DNA from: Flavobacteriaceae bacterium
GTDB taxonomy: Bacteria; Bacteroidota; Bacteroidia; Flavobacteriales; Flavobacteriaceae
Assembly (NCBI GenBank): GCA_004762155.1
Contig: SIHP01000001.1
Span: 372,001-436,000 of the forward strand
Length of the DNA stretch: 64,000 nt
Reading direction: 5' to 3'
The position numbers and the translations under genes are program-made. Shown in pieces: positions 52,212 to 61,830 of this stretch. Position 1 is the first letter of the stretch, and every line of letters begins with the position of its first letter. The notes beneath the pieces are model-generated. The model searched no databases, was not told the origin of the DNA, and saw nothing but the letters and a program-made list of their open reading frames with translations.

Positions 52212-54845
52212 TTAAAACTTGTACTGAGCAGTTAGCTCAAAATTTCTTGTTGCTCCTGGTAAACCTCCAGCAAACATTGCTTTTGAATAATATTCTTCAT
52301 TAAATACATTATCTATATTTACCCTAAAATTCCATTTATTATTTAAATTATAACCTAAACCTGTGTCAAAAACCACATAACTATTAATATGCGCATTAGT
52401 ATTTCCATATCCATCAATGCTTCTTTCATCTTCATAACGAACTCCAAAATTAAATAACAAAGGATTATTTGAATCATTAATAAAACACTTGTATTCACTC
52501 CAGAAACGTGCAAATGTTTTTGGAACCCCTTTGGTTTGTTCTGTACTAATAATGTCTTGTGTTAATGTTGTTGGATCTTGAAAAGTTGCATTAGCATTAA
52601 ATGAAAGTTTTTTGTTTAAAAAATAATTTATATCTACTTCAACACCTTCCGTTCTATCTTCTCTATCGTAAAAAAACTGAGGCACATTTGGATTATCAAC
52701 CTCATCGTACTCGCTATTTCCGTAACCTATATTTGTTCTTGCTGTTTGAAATACAACAACAGAAGCTAATAAACTATTATCTTTTGCTTTATATCTTACT
52801 CCTAAATCAATAGATAAAGCTTCTGAATCTTCTCTGTTACTTTCATCTGTTTCATTAATTGATCCTGTTATACTGTATGCTGTTCTTCCCTTAGCATAAT
52901 TCCCAAAAACAGCTAATTGATCAATTGGTCTAAATGTCATTCCTAAATTATAAGTGAAACCAGTATCATTAAAATCATACACTGGTAAATCAGATAAAAT
53001 ATTTTCATATTCTTGTTTTATTCCAGCATATGCTCCTCCTAAACGCGCTGTTAATTTTTCATCTAACAAATATATTACTTCTTGAAAACCTATTCCATAA
53101 GCAGCAATAGACTTATCATATTTAGACTTTTGTACAGGATCATAATCCCAAAAACTTCCGTTTATCGCTTTAATTGCATTTGCATCTGTAATATCATATA
53201 TATACGGTATTGTTCCTCCCCCATCTGCATCATATGCTGACCATCTTGCATAATTAAGTGCACGATTTTCGTAATTAACACTCAACAAATGTTCACCTTT
53301 AGTATTACCTAAACTCCAGTCATATTTAAAATCTCCAAAATATTGGAAAGCTTTTTCACTAGTTTTTTGATGTCTATACTCTTGTCTTCTAGCACCCAAT
53401 CCGTATAAAACACCATTTTCTACTAAAGGTGATCTAACTCCATTATGAATAATCCCACTTTGCTCATAATATGCATAGTTCAATGCTCCTGTTTGTCTTG
53501 TAAATTCAGAAGAATATGTTCTATACAATAATTGATTCATTATTGTGAAATTTTTAGAAGGCTCAATTTCATAACTTAATTTAACACGATATTCTTTTCC
53601 TTCATTTGGATCTGCAATATTCGTTATTAAAGAATGGTCTCCAATATCGTAAGGACTAATCCCATCTGAAGACAATAACGAATTTGCCAAAGCTTGTCTT
53701 TGTGTATCAGTCAATTGAACTCCTAAAAATGCACCAGTACCTACATCAACTGCATTATCATTTACCAAAGTTGTCCAATCAAAATTATCTACCAATCCAG
53801 GAGTTATTAATTTTACTGGATCTCCAATTGCATCAATATCACCTTCATCATGAATTACTGCCCCAGATAATGTTAGATTATGTATGCCTGATTTAAATGT
53901 TAAAGATCCGTAACTTTCAAATCTTTCTGATGAAACATCTCTAAATCCTTCTGTTCCTTCGGAAGCTGTAACAATACGAAAAGCAAACTTGTCTGAAATT
54001 GGTGCGGTATAATCTACCATTGCTCTATAATAATTCCATTGACCAACTCTAAACTCTGCTAAACCTTGTTCTTGAAATTGAGGCTTCTTTTCCACAAAAT
54101 TAATAACACCACCAGCAGATCCCATTCCATAAAGCCCAGTCGCAGGCCCTTTAAGTACCTCTATTTTTTCCACATTGGTTATAGAACGTGTTGGATTATA
54201 ACTATTTCCGTTTCCTGCACCAGAATACATTCCATCTAATGTATAGTTAGCTCCTAAACCTCTAATAATAAGATTATCACCAATATTATAATTATTTCCT
54301 GCCTGTGAAACACCGCTAATATTTCTAATAGCATCTTGCAAATTGGTGATTCCTTGTTGATCTAAAGTAGCTCTGTTTACAATTACAATTGGTGCTGGAG
54401 TATTCATAATACTCATGTTAGATTTTGTAGCACCTTTTGATTCCAAAACAATACTTTCAGGATTATATGCATTAATTACAACTTCATTTAAAGATTCTAT
54501 AGTTTCTTTTAAATTAAAATTTAAGTTAATTAATTTACCTTTTACTGTTAATTTCTTTGTTTGCGTTTTATATCCCAAAAAAGAAGCTTCTATAACATAG
54601 ATACCGTTTGGTATAGATAAATTAAATAAACCATCTGAATTTGTTGTTGTTCCATAATTGGTTCCTTTTAACATTATAGATACTTGTGCTAATGCCTTTT
54701 TTTCTTTTCCTAGAACTTTACCCGTTATTAACGTTTTTGAACTATCATTTTGTCCAGTAATCGAAAAAGTTGTTGATATGATAAAAACAAACAACAAACT
54801 TTTCAATAGCGAACTTATTTTTTGTGTAGTAGTATTATTATACAT
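52212..54845 (-). CDS. TonB-dependent siderophore-type receptor
   Basis: An 877-residue outer-membrane receptor. Signal peptide (LLFVFIISTTFSITGQ), an N-terminal carboxypeptidase-D regulatory-like domain (ITGKVLGKEKKALAQVSIML, GTTTNSDGLFNLSIPNG), a plug (APIVIVNRATLDQQGITNLQ, VEKIEVLKGPATGLYGMGSAGG) and a 22-strand barrel ending NFELTAQYKF with the usual terminal Phe. Plug wording is typical of ferric-siderophore receptors. I start at ATG 54845: the upstream TTG at 54866 lies inside the promoter -7 element. A perfect palindrome precedes the promoter. Ligand unknown. Confidence 0.88.
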   Translation of the reverse strand: MYNNTTTQKISSLLKSLLFVFIISTTFSITGQNDSSKTLITGKVLGKEKKALAQVSIMLKGTNYGTTTNSDGLFNLSIPNGIYVIEASFLGYKTQTKKLTVKGKLINLNFNLKETIESLNEVVINAYNPESIVLESKGATKSNMSIMNTPAPIVIVNRATLDQQGITNLQDAIRNISGVSQAGNNYNIGDNLIIRGLGANYTLDGMYSGAGNGNSYNPTRSITNVEKIEVLKGPATGLYGMGSAGGVINFVEKKPQFQEQGLAEFRVGQWNYYRAMVDYTAPISDKFAFRIVTASEGTEGFRDVSSERFESYGSLTFKSGIHNLTLSGAVIHDEGDIDAIGDPVKLITPGLVDNFDWTTLVNDNAVDVGTGAFLGVQLTDTQRQALANSLLSSDGISPYDIGDHSLITNIADPNEGKEYRVKLSYEIEPSKNFTIMNQLLYRTYSSEFTRQTGALNYAYYEQSGIIHNGVRSPLVENGVLYGLGARRQEYRHQKTSEKAFQYFGDFKYDWSLGNTKGEHLLSVNYENRALNYARWSAYDADGGGTIPYIYDITDANAIKAINGSFWDYDPVQKSKYDKSIAAYGIGFQEVIYLLDEKLTARLGGAYAGIKQEYENILSDLPVYDFNDTGFTYNLGMTFRPIDQLAVFGNYAKGRTAYSITGSINETDESNREDSEALSIDLGVRYKAKDNSLLASVVVFQTARTNIGYGNSEYDEVDNPNVPQFFYDREDRTEGVEVDINYFLNKKLSFNANATFQDPTTLTQDIISTEQTKGVPKTFARFWSEYKCFINDSNNPLLFNFGVRYEDERSIDGYGNTNAHINSYVVFDTGLGYNLNNKWNFRVNIDNVFNEEYYSKAMFAGGLPGATRNFELTAQYKF

Positions 54846-54863
54846 CTTTAAATTATTTATTTG

Positions 54864-54871
54864 CAAACCTA
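54864..54871 (-). promoter_or_regulatory. Bacteroidota -7 element of the TonB receptor gene
   Basis: Minus-strand TAGGTTTG, an exact TAnnTTTG match, 18 bases before the start codon at 54845. Confidence 0.6.
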
Positions 54872-54874
54872 CAT

Positions 54875-54905
54875 ATTATTTTTATTTATTCTAAATAAAA
54901 ATAAT
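54875..54905. promoter_or_regulatory. Perfect 31-base palindromic operator over the TonB receptor promoter
   Basis: Fourteen-base arms (54875-54888 and 54892-54905, ATTATTTTTATTTA and its complement) around TTC, three bases upstream of the -7 element and over the -33 region on the minus strand. The position suits repression; for a siderophore-type receptor a Fur-type iron regulator is the obvious candidate, which is inference. It also lies 57 bases before the divergent transporter gene. Confidence 0.5.
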
Positions 54906-54962
54906 ACACATTTTTATTAAATTATATATTTATATATTAGTCAGGTAAGTAATTAATATTGA

Positions 54963-55853
54963 ATGAATATAGATTCTATTGAAATAAACTTCTCTACAGA
55001 TGCACTTTGGATGTTAAATATAGCTTTGGCTATTATAATGTTTGGAGTAGCTTTAGATATTAAATTAAACGATTTTAAGCGTTTATTAAAAAAACCTAAA
55101 ATAGTATTTGTAGGTGTTTTCTCTCAATTTGTTTTATTACCTCTTTTAACTTTTTTAGCAATTTTAATTATCAAACCTCATCCTAGTTTTGCATTAGGTA
55201 TGATGATGGTAGCTGCTTGTCCTGGCGGAAATGTTTCTAACTTTTTCAGTAAAATGGCTAATGGAAATACCGCTTTATCTGTAAGTTTAACAGCTTCTGC
55301 TACACTTATTTGTATTGTTATGACTCCTTTTAATTTACATTTATGGGGAAGTTTATACGAACCTACAAATGAAATTTTAAAAACGGTTGCTTTAAATCCA
55401 TATGATCTATTTAAATTAGTGTTATTAATTTTAGGAATTCCACTCTTATGCGGTATGCTTGTTAATCATTATCACCCAACTATGGCTCTAAAAATTAATC
55501 GAATCTTACGTCCGTTTTCTGTTTTTTTCTTTTTAATTTTAATTGTTATCGCTTTATATGATAATCTTCAAATATTTAAAAACCATATTCACCTAGTATT
55601 TTTCCTTGTTATTTTTCACAACATTTTTGCTTTTATAATTGGTTACAGTACTGCAAGAGTTTTTAAATTAAACTCTCAAGACACTAAAACTATAGCCATA
55701 GAAACAGGAATTCAAAATAGCGGATTAGGTTTATTACTTATTTTTGGTTTTTTTAATGGTTTAGGAGGAATGGCTTTGTTAGCCGCTTTTTGGGGTGTTT
55801 GGGATATTTTCTCAGGAATTATATTGGCTACTTATTGGGGAAGAAAAAAATAA
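54963..55853 (+). CDS. Bile acid:sodium symporter (BASS) family transporter
   Basis: A 296-residue inner-membrane protein with about ten hydrophobic helices. MFGVALDIKLNDFKRLLKKP, MMMVAACPGGNVSNFFSKMANGNTALSVSL and ETGIQNSGLGLLLIF match the BASS family, including the sodium-binding crossover region (CPGGNVSN) and the E...Q/N motif. Substrate may be a bile-acid-like organic anion, pantoate or another carboxylate. It is divergent from the TonB receptor and two bases before the acyltransferase gene. Confidence 0.85.
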   Translation: MNIDSIEINFSTDALWMLNIALAIIMFGVALDIKLNDFKRLLKKPKIVFVGVFSQFVLLPLLTFLAILIIKPHPSFALGMMMVAACPGGNVSNFFSKMANGNTALSVSLTASATLICIVMTPFNLHLWGSLYEPTNEILKTVALNPYDLFKLVLLILGIPLLCGMLVNHYHPTMALKINRILRPFSVFFFLILIVIALYDNLQIFKNHIHLVFFLVIFHNIFAFIIGYSTARVFKLNSQDTKTIAIETGIQNSGLGLLLIFGFFNGLGGMALLAAFWGVWDIFSGIILATYWGRKK

Positions 55854-55854
55854 T

Positions 55855-56892
55855 ATGAGACTACTTTTATACTATACTTTTAAAGTTTTAATTAAAACAG
55901 GATTCTTTTTTTATGCTAAAAAAATTAAGATTTCTGGCAAAGAAAACATCCCTAAAAAAGAAGCTATTCTTTTTACAGCAAATCATCCAAACGGATTATT
56001 AGATCCAATTCTAATTGCTAGTAGTATTTCTAGAAAAACTCATTTTTTAGTAAAAGCTGATGTTTTTAAAAACCCTAAAGTTGCTACTTTTTTTGATTGG
56101 TTAGGAATGATGCCTGTTTACAGAATAAGAGATGGAATAAATCAATTAGCTAAAAATAATTTAATCTTTGAAAAATGTAGAGCGCTTTTAAAAAACGAAA
56201 AAGCATTACTTATTTTTCCTGAAGGAAGTCATATGCGTAAAAGAACTATTCGTCCTTTAAGTAAAGGATTTACACGCATACTTTTTGGTACTTTAGATGA
56301 AAATCCTAATTTAAAAATAAGTGTAATTCCTGTTGGTATAACCTATCAAAATTCATCAAAACACCCAAGTGAAATTGCATTACAAATAGGTAAACCCATT
56401 TCCGCTAATGAATTTTATAATCCTGAAGAATTACATAAATCTACCTTAAGCTTAAAACAAGAGGTTACCAAACAACTACAAGAATTAACAGTACATATTA
56501 CCAATGATGAGAATTACGACACTATTGAAGCTAATTTAAACCATTTAGCTATTGATTTTACTGAGGTTACCACTACAAATAAACTTATACAAACAAATAA
56601 GTATAATGACATTAAAAAACAACCTAAACAAAGAAAATCTATTTTAAAACTACTGATAATCATCAATAGTTTTATTCCTTATTTTTTATGGAAAGCTATT
56701 GATAAAAAGATAACTGAGATAGAATTTAAAGATACTTTCCGTTATGGAATTAACATGATAACGTTTCCTTTATTTTACTTTATAAATAGCCTTGTAATTA
56801 CATTTTTTTTTAATTGGAAAATTGGAATCACCTATTTTTTAGGTTCTTTACTATTAATCATTTTACATACAAAAACTGCTTCATCTAAGTAA
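55855..56892 (+). CDS. PlsC-type 1-acyl-glycerol-3-phosphate acyltransferase-like protein
   Basis: A 345-residue protein with the acyltransferase block NHPNGLLDP (about 41-49, an HX5D variant found in a glycerol-phosphate/DHAP acyltransferase-like subgroup), then PVYRIRDG, LIFPEGSHMRKRTIRPLSKGFTRI (about 118-141; EGS motif) and VIPVGITY. Two hydrophobic helices close it (about 265-285 and 305-340). It likely acylates a lysophospholipid or glycerol derivative at the inner membrane. I choose ATG 55855, one base after the transporter stop; a longer frame from 55795 overlaps that gene by 59 bases and is not needed. Confidence 0.82.
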   Translation: MRLLLYYTFKVLIKTGFFFYAKKIKISGKENIPKKEAILFTANHPNGLLDPILIASSISRKTHFLVKADVFKNPKVATFFDWLGMMPVYRIRDGINQLAKNNLIFEKCRALLKNEKALLIFPEGSHMRKRTIRPLSKGFTRILFGTLDENPNLKISVIPVGITYQNSSKHPSEIALQIGKPISANEFYNPEELHKSTLSLKQEVTKQLQELTVHITNDENYDTIEANLNHLAIDFTEVTTTNKLIQTNKYNDIKKQPKQRKSILKLLIIINSFIPYFLWKAIDKKITEIEFKDTFRYGINMITFPLFYFINSLVITFFFNWKIGITYFLGSLLLIILHTKTASSK

Positions 56893-56988
56893 TCTCAAGA
56901 GTATTAATATCTTTTTTCTTTATCTTCTTTGTTGAAAATGTCAAGTTTTATATTTAACCTAAACTACTCTATGTATTTTTTATAAATC

Positions 56989-57729
56989 TTAAGTTAACTG
57001 TTTTGATATTCTCCATTTATCTCCTATAAAATCTCTTTCAGCTTCTTCTCCATATTCAAGGTCAAATATTTCGTTTAGTGTTTTGTCTTTTAATATGATT
57101 AGTTTTAATGCTATTACTTTACCATTATCAAAATCAATTTCTTCCGTTAGAAATTGCCAATCTCCTTCTTCATCATGCACGACTCTTAATATTGGGTCAT
57201 TATTTTCCAGCCATTGTCGTGTAGTAAAAACACCTAAATTCCGTTCTTCCATAAACTTAAAATCAGAATTTCTATCCAATAAAGGTTGCTTGAACTTAAA
57301 ATTTTCTTCAAAGTCTTTTTCCCAAGGGAATTTATCGTTCCTGTCTGTCCAAATTAATTGAAGACCTTCTATTTCTAAAGTATCAAAATACTTAATAGCT
57401 ACTTTAAAATAATCTTCAATATTACCCTTAGCTATTTCAAGGAATTTTGCTCTACTATTTTGGAAAATATTTTTATATTCTTTTTCTGCGTTTATTTTAC
57501 CTTCTGTCTTTATTATTTCAGTAACATCATTTATTAATTGCTGCAAAAGTTCTGTTCTTAATCCAAAACAAATTATTTCAGGATGATTATACGTTTCAGT
57601 TAATCCTACACTATAAGCAAATGAAGGAAAGTAATCTGTAGATTCAATCTTTATTACAGAGATTCCATATTCTTTGATATGCTTTTTTGTTTGATTTAAA
57701 TCAACACAATTATGTTTTCCTTCTTTCAT
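56989..57729 (-). CDS. DUF4262 domain protein
   Basis: A 246-residue cytosolic protein with the DUF4262 pattern IKEYGISVIKIESTDYFPSFAYSVGLTETYNHPEIICFGL in residues about 16-56 and DRNDKFPWE near 138. The C-terminal half includes RQWLENNDPILRVVHDEEGDWQFL, a sequence seen in other DUF2185/SMI-like small proteins. Its function is unknown. It is isolated by gaps of about 100 bases on each side. Confidence 0.75.
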   Translation of the reverse strand: MKEGKHNCVDLNQTKKHIKEYGISVIKIESTDYFPSFAYSVGLTETYNHPEIICFGLRTELLQQLINDVTEIIKTEGKINAEKEYKNIFQNSRAKFLEIAKGNIEDYFKVAIKYFDTLEIEGLQLIWTDRNDKFPWEKDFEENFKFKQPLLDRNSDFKFMEERNLGVFTTRQWLENNDPILRVVHDEEGDWQFLTEEIDFDNGKVIALKLIILKDKTLNEIFDLEYGEEAERDFIGDKWRISKQLT

Positions 57730-57835
57730 TTTCTTTTTTTAGCTGGGTTTTAAATAAAGGTGGGGAAAGTTTTAACCACCTTATTCGGATAAATATGTTT
57801 TTGGAATTATGCTAACTATATATAATTATATCAGT

Positions 57836-58750
57836 TTAAAATATTGAAGATTTAGATACAGTGGTAAACTCTTCTAAAAAAGAAAAACCTTTGTATGAAT
57901 TTCCTTTTTTATTTAAACGTGGACTCCAAACAGCTATTGCAAACTCATCTGGATGTACGGCAATAATTCCTCCACCAACACCACTTTTACCTGGCAAACC
58001 TACTCTAAAAGAAAACTCGCCAGCTTCATCATAAAAACCGCAAGTTTGCATGATTGCATTTAATCTTTTAGCTTGCCTTTTTGTGACTATTTGTTTTCCA
58101 GTTTGTATATTTTTCCCTCCATTTGCTAAGAATAAAAATAAGTCCGACAACTCTTTACAATTCATTTCTAAAGAACAAACGTTAAAATAGAAATCTAAAA
58201 CCTCTTCTGCATTGTTATGAATATTTCCGAAAGATTTTATAAAGTTACATAACGCAATATTTCTAAATCCCACACTTTTTTCAGAAGCAGCTACTTTTTC
58301 ATTATAATTTATAGAAGAATTATTAGAGATACTCCTTACAAATTGTAAAAAGTCTTCTTTTGGATTTTTTAAGTTACTCATTAAAATATCTGCGACAACA
58401 ATTGCACCAGCGTTTATAAACGGGTTTCTTGGTATTCCATTATCTGCTTCTAATTGAAGTAAAGAATTAAATGGAGTTCCGGACGGCTCTACATCAACTC
58501 TTTTCCATATATCCTCTCCAAGAATAGTATATGCTAAACTTAAAGTTAAAACTTTAGAGATACTTTGAATAGAAAATTTCTCTAGATGATCTCCAAAACC
58601 AAAATCTTCTTTTTTTATCGTAGAAACATGTACACCAAAACTAGCTGCTTTAACATTTGCCAATTCTGGAATATAAGTTGCTAACCTACCTGTATCTTCT
58701 TGGTTTTTGACTCTTTCGTATACCTCTTCAATTATTTTTTTATAGCTCAT
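57836..58750 (-). CDS. glsA: Glutaminase A
   Basis: A 304-residue serine-type glutaminase that hydrolyses glutamine to glutamate and ammonia. The S63-x-x-K66 motif in FSIQSISKVLTL is the beta-lactamase-like catalytic pair; RNPFINAGAIVV, NYNEKVAASEKSVGFRN and GLPGKSGVGGGIIAVHP complete the family signature. No signal peptide; cytosolic. It lies 24 bases after the GH3/beta-lactamase fusion gene on the same strand and is probably co-transcribed with it. Confidence 0.93.
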   Translation of the reverse strand: MSYKKIIEEVYERVKNQEDTGRLATYIPELANVKAASFGVHVSTIKKEDFGFGDHLEKFSIQSISKVLTLSLAYTILGEDIWKRVDVEPSGTPFNSLLQLEADNGIPRNPFINAGAIVVADILMSNLKNPKEDFLQFVRSISNNSSINYNEKVAASEKSVGFRNIALCNFIKSFGNIHNNAEEVLDFYFNVCSLEMNCKELSDLFLFLANGGKNIQTGKQIVTKRQAKRLNAIMQTCGFYDEAGEFSFRVGLPGKSGVGGGIIAVHPDEFAIAVWSPRLNKKGNSYKGFSFLEEFTTVSKSSIF

Positions 58751-58774
58751 AATTAGTTTTTTTGATAATAAAAA

Positions 58775-61735
58775 CTACTCAGTAGCTACTTCATCAACAA
58801 CCTCTTCTTTTATTACAGCATCTTGAATAACACGTTGAATCTTGGTTCTAATATTACTCTTCACCAATTTTCTATTCGTCATTTTTGGATATGTTCTATT
58901 AGATAAAAACACATATACAATTCCGTTTTCTGGATCTGCCCAAGTGTATGTTCCCGTAAAACCACTGTGTCCAAAACTTTTATCTGAAACACAATCTCCA
59001 CAAGTAGGTTTTTCTCTAGGATTAATTTGTCGTTTATCAAAACCTAAACCTCTTCTGTTTCGTGCACTAGCATAATAGCGTTTATTAAACTTTTCTATTG
59101 TTTCTGGTTCAAAATATTTAACACCACCATAAGTTCCTTCTTGTAAATACATTTGCATTATTTTACCTACATCATTTGCATTTGCAAATAAACCTGCATG
59201 ACCTCCTACTCCATCTTGCATTGCTGCTCCCATATCATGAACATATCCTCTTAACAATTGATTTCTGTAATAATCATCCTCTTCACTTGGTACAATGGTT
59301 TTCCAGTTAAATTTCTTAAGTGGTAAATACGAAGTTCTGTTTAAGCCTAAAGATTTATAAAATTCTTCATCAACAACTTTATCTATTCTTTTTTTATACT
59401 TGCTTTCAACAATATCTTTAATAATATAATAGGCTAAATCGCTGTATTTATAACCTTTTCTTTCTCTTAAATCAGAATCTCTAATTATTGCTTCTATAGA
59501 GTCTTTGTAAACAGCATTTAAGTACAAATTCTTTGCTACTTTAATACTGTATTTCTTAGATTTTTTAGAATTGTAATACTCTTTAGAAATCTTACCTGTT
59601 ACAGAATCTAAAGTACGTGTATAGAAAGGAATCCATGCTTTTAAACCAGCTGTGTGAGACAACATCTGTTTTAAATTAATGTTGTTTTTATTACTCTCTT
59701 TATAATATGGTAATAAATCTTCTAAATTAGAATAAATAGATATTCTTTTCTCTTCTTCTAATCGCATCACTAATGGTAAAGAAGCTAATATTTTTGTTAA
59801 AGAAGCCAAATCGTATACATCGGATTTTTTTACTTTTCTTCTTTTATTATACGTTTGATAACCAAAACTTTTATTGTAAATAACTTTTCCATTACGTGCC
59901 ACAAAAACTTGTGCACCTGGCGCCATTTTTTGTTTTAAAATAGTATCTAAATAAGAATCTATTTCTTTAATTTTTTTTGAAGAAACATTTGCTGCTTCTG
60001 GTATTGTATATTCAAACCTATGAAGTGAAGCAGTAGTTAATCCGCCACCTACATTAAATGTTGTTTTAATAGAAACAGGTAACTTTCCTTTAATACTAAA
60101 AGCTCCAAAAAGTGCTTGTGCCGAAATTTGTTGAGATAGTTTACTATTCTGATAAGAAACCACAATACCATCTATATTTACATAACTACCTAATTGCAAT
60201 AAACTATATGGACTTGCAAATACATTTAAAATAACTTTATTGTTTCTTGCTATTTCTTGCAGCCATACCATATCCTTATTTGAAAACTTGTAGGACTTCC
60301 AAGGATGTGCATCTGACTTATGAAAACCTATAATTACTAAATTATAAGACTCTAGTTTTGTTATTAATTCATTTAAATGATCCTCTTTTACAACATCTAC
60401 TTTTGCGTAATTATTTAACATTGCAGCAAAATCATCACCATCTCCATCACCTAAAGAAACATAAGCTATCTTCTTATCTTCTAATTTTTTAATAGGAACA
60501 TCTAGATTGTCATTTTTTATAAGTGTTATTGCATTTTTTATCAATTCTCTATGCAATAATTCATCTTTAATAGAATTTAAATCCTCTATAAGGTTTTCTT
60601 CTTTTATGGGTTCATATGTATGCAAACCAACCAAATATTTTGCTTGCAATATCTTTTTAACAGAATGATTCAATCGTTCTTCAGTTAAAATACCTTTTAC
60701 TATTGACTCTTTTAATAATTCTATGGAAGCTACAACGTCTTGCGGTATTAATAACATATCGTTACCAGCTAAAATTGCTGCTAAATTAATTTCAGCTGAT
60801 GATGAATAATTAGCGGCTCCTTTCATATTCAATCCATCTGTTAATACCAAACCTAAAAAGCCTAATTCTTGTTGTAATAACTTTGTTACTACATTTTTTG
60901 ACAAAGATGAAGGTAACTCTGAATTTGGTTCTAAAGAAGGTATACTTAAATGAGCAGTCATTACACTTGCAACACCAGCGTCGAACTGTTTTCTAAACGG
61001 ATAAAGCTCTAAAGAATCTATTCGCTCTTTTGTAAAATTAATTGTTGGTAATGTATGATGAGAATCTGAAGCAGTATCTCCATGACCTGGAAAATGTTTT
61101 GCATTTGCCAAAACGCCCACTTTTTGCATTCCTTTTGTTAACGCTAAAGATTTATAAGTAACATTTTCTTTGTCTTCTCCAAAAGATCTGTTTCCTATGA
61201 TTGGATTATCTGGGTTTGTATTAATATCTACTACTGGAGCAAAATTCATATGAATACCAACACGTTTACAATGTTCTCCTATTCTTTCTCCAACCTGTTC
61301 TATTAATTTTTCATCTTGTATAGCACCTAAAGTCATATTCCAAGGAAAACGATAGGTATTCTTTAAACGCATATCCAAACCCCATTCGCCATCAAAACCT
61401 ATTAACAAAGGTACTTTTGTAGTTAAAGCTTGGTATTTATTATTTAATACGACTTGTTTATCTGGTGTACCTTGCATAAATATTAAATTACCAATATGAT
61501 ATTTTTTAATCATCTCGGTAATTTCAGCTTCATGCTTTTTATCTTTATTAGAATAAGCCTGAATCATAAATAGTTGTCCTATTTTTTCATCAATATTCAT
61601 GGATTGCATAATACTATCAACCCAAATTTGTTGCGCATTTACATCTTTTGCTCTAAGTGGATCTACGCTTTGTGACTGTATAGTAAGTATACAATTTATT
61701 ATAAAAAAAAGTACTAATAATTTTCTTTTCTGCAT
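58775..61735 (-). CDS. GH3 beta-N-acetylglucosaminidase fused to class C beta-lactamase-type serine hydrolase
   Basis: A 986-residue exported protein. After a signal peptide (1-22) the GH3 domain has the NagZ motif KHFPGHGDT (213-221) with a His-Asp dyad and the nucleophile D300 in VLTDGLNMKGA; a GH3 C-terminal domain follows (about 400-575). Residues about 590-960 form a beta-lactamase/penicillin-binding-protein-type domain with SxxK in DLASLTKIL (about 645), YSD in KYSDLAYY and HSGFTG in place of KTG. Together they could trim peptidoglycan sugar and peptide ends in the periplasm. This fusion is known in Bacteroidota; substrate unproven. Confidence 0.85.
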   Translation of the reverse strand: MQKRKLLVLFFIINCILTIQSQSVDPLRAKDVNAQQIWVDSIMQSMNIDEKIGQLFMIQAYSNKDKKHEAEITEMIKKYHIGNLIFMQGTPDKQVVLNNKYQALTTKVPLLIGFDGEWGLDMRLKNTYRFPWNMTLGAIQDEKLIEQVGERIGEHCKRVGIHMNFAPVVDINTNPDNPIIGNRSFGEDKENVTYKSLALTKGMQKVGVLANAKHFPGHGDTASDSHHTLPTINFTKERIDSLELYPFRKQFDAGVASVMTAHLSIPSLEPNSELPSSLSKNVVTKLLQQELGFLGLVLTDGLNMKGAANYSSSAEINLAAILAGNDMLLIPQDVVASIELLKESIVKGILTEERLNHSVKKILQAKYLVGLHTYEPIKEENLIEDLNSIKDELLHRELIKNAITLIKNDNLDVPIKKLEDKKIAYVSLGDGDGDDFAAMLNNYAKVDVVKEDHLNELITKLESYNLVIIGFHKSDAHPWKSYKFSNKDMVWLQEIARNNKVILNVFASPYSLLQLGSYVNIDGIVVSYQNSKLSQQISAQALFGAFSIKGKLPVSIKTTFNVGGGLTTASLHRFEYTIPEAANVSSKKIKEIDSYLDTILKQKMAPGAQVFVARNGKVIYNKSFGYQTYNKRRKVKKSDVYDLASLTKILASLPLVMRLEEEKRISIYSNLEDLLPYYKESNKNNINLKQMLSHTAGLKAWIPFYTRTLDSVTGKISKEYYNSKKSKKYSIKVAKNLYLNAVYKDSIEAIIRDSDLRERKGYKYSDLAYYIIKDIVESKYKKRIDKVVDEEFYKSLGLNRTSYLPLKKFNWKTIVPSEEDDYYRNQLLRGYVHDMGAAMQDGVGGHAGLFANANDVGKIMQMYLQEGTYGGVKYFEPETIEKFNKRYYASARNRRGLGFDKRQINPREKPTCGDCVSDKSFGHSGFTGTYTWADPENGIVYVFLSNRTYPKMTNRKLVKSNIRTKIQRVIQDAVIKEEVVDEVATE

Positions 61736-61763
61736 TCTTCTTTTTTAATTTTCTTTATATATC

Positions 61764-61806
61764 AAAACAATTATTATACCACTTACAATGGAATAATAAT
61801 TGTTTT
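61764..61806 (-). terminator. Terminator-like stem-loop after the conserved unknown gene
   Basis: Fourteen-base A/T arms AAAACAATTATTAT / ATAATAATTGTTTT (61764-61777, 61793-61806) with an inner CCA/TGG pair, between the minus-strand stop at 61831 and the GH3 start at 61735. Confidence 0.6.
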
Positions 61807-61830
61807 AATATTTTTAAGAAAACAATGTTT

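Noticed and set aside
54846..54866. TTG start adding seven residues to the TonB receptor
   Set aside because: The TTG is part of the promoter -7 element TAGGTTTG.
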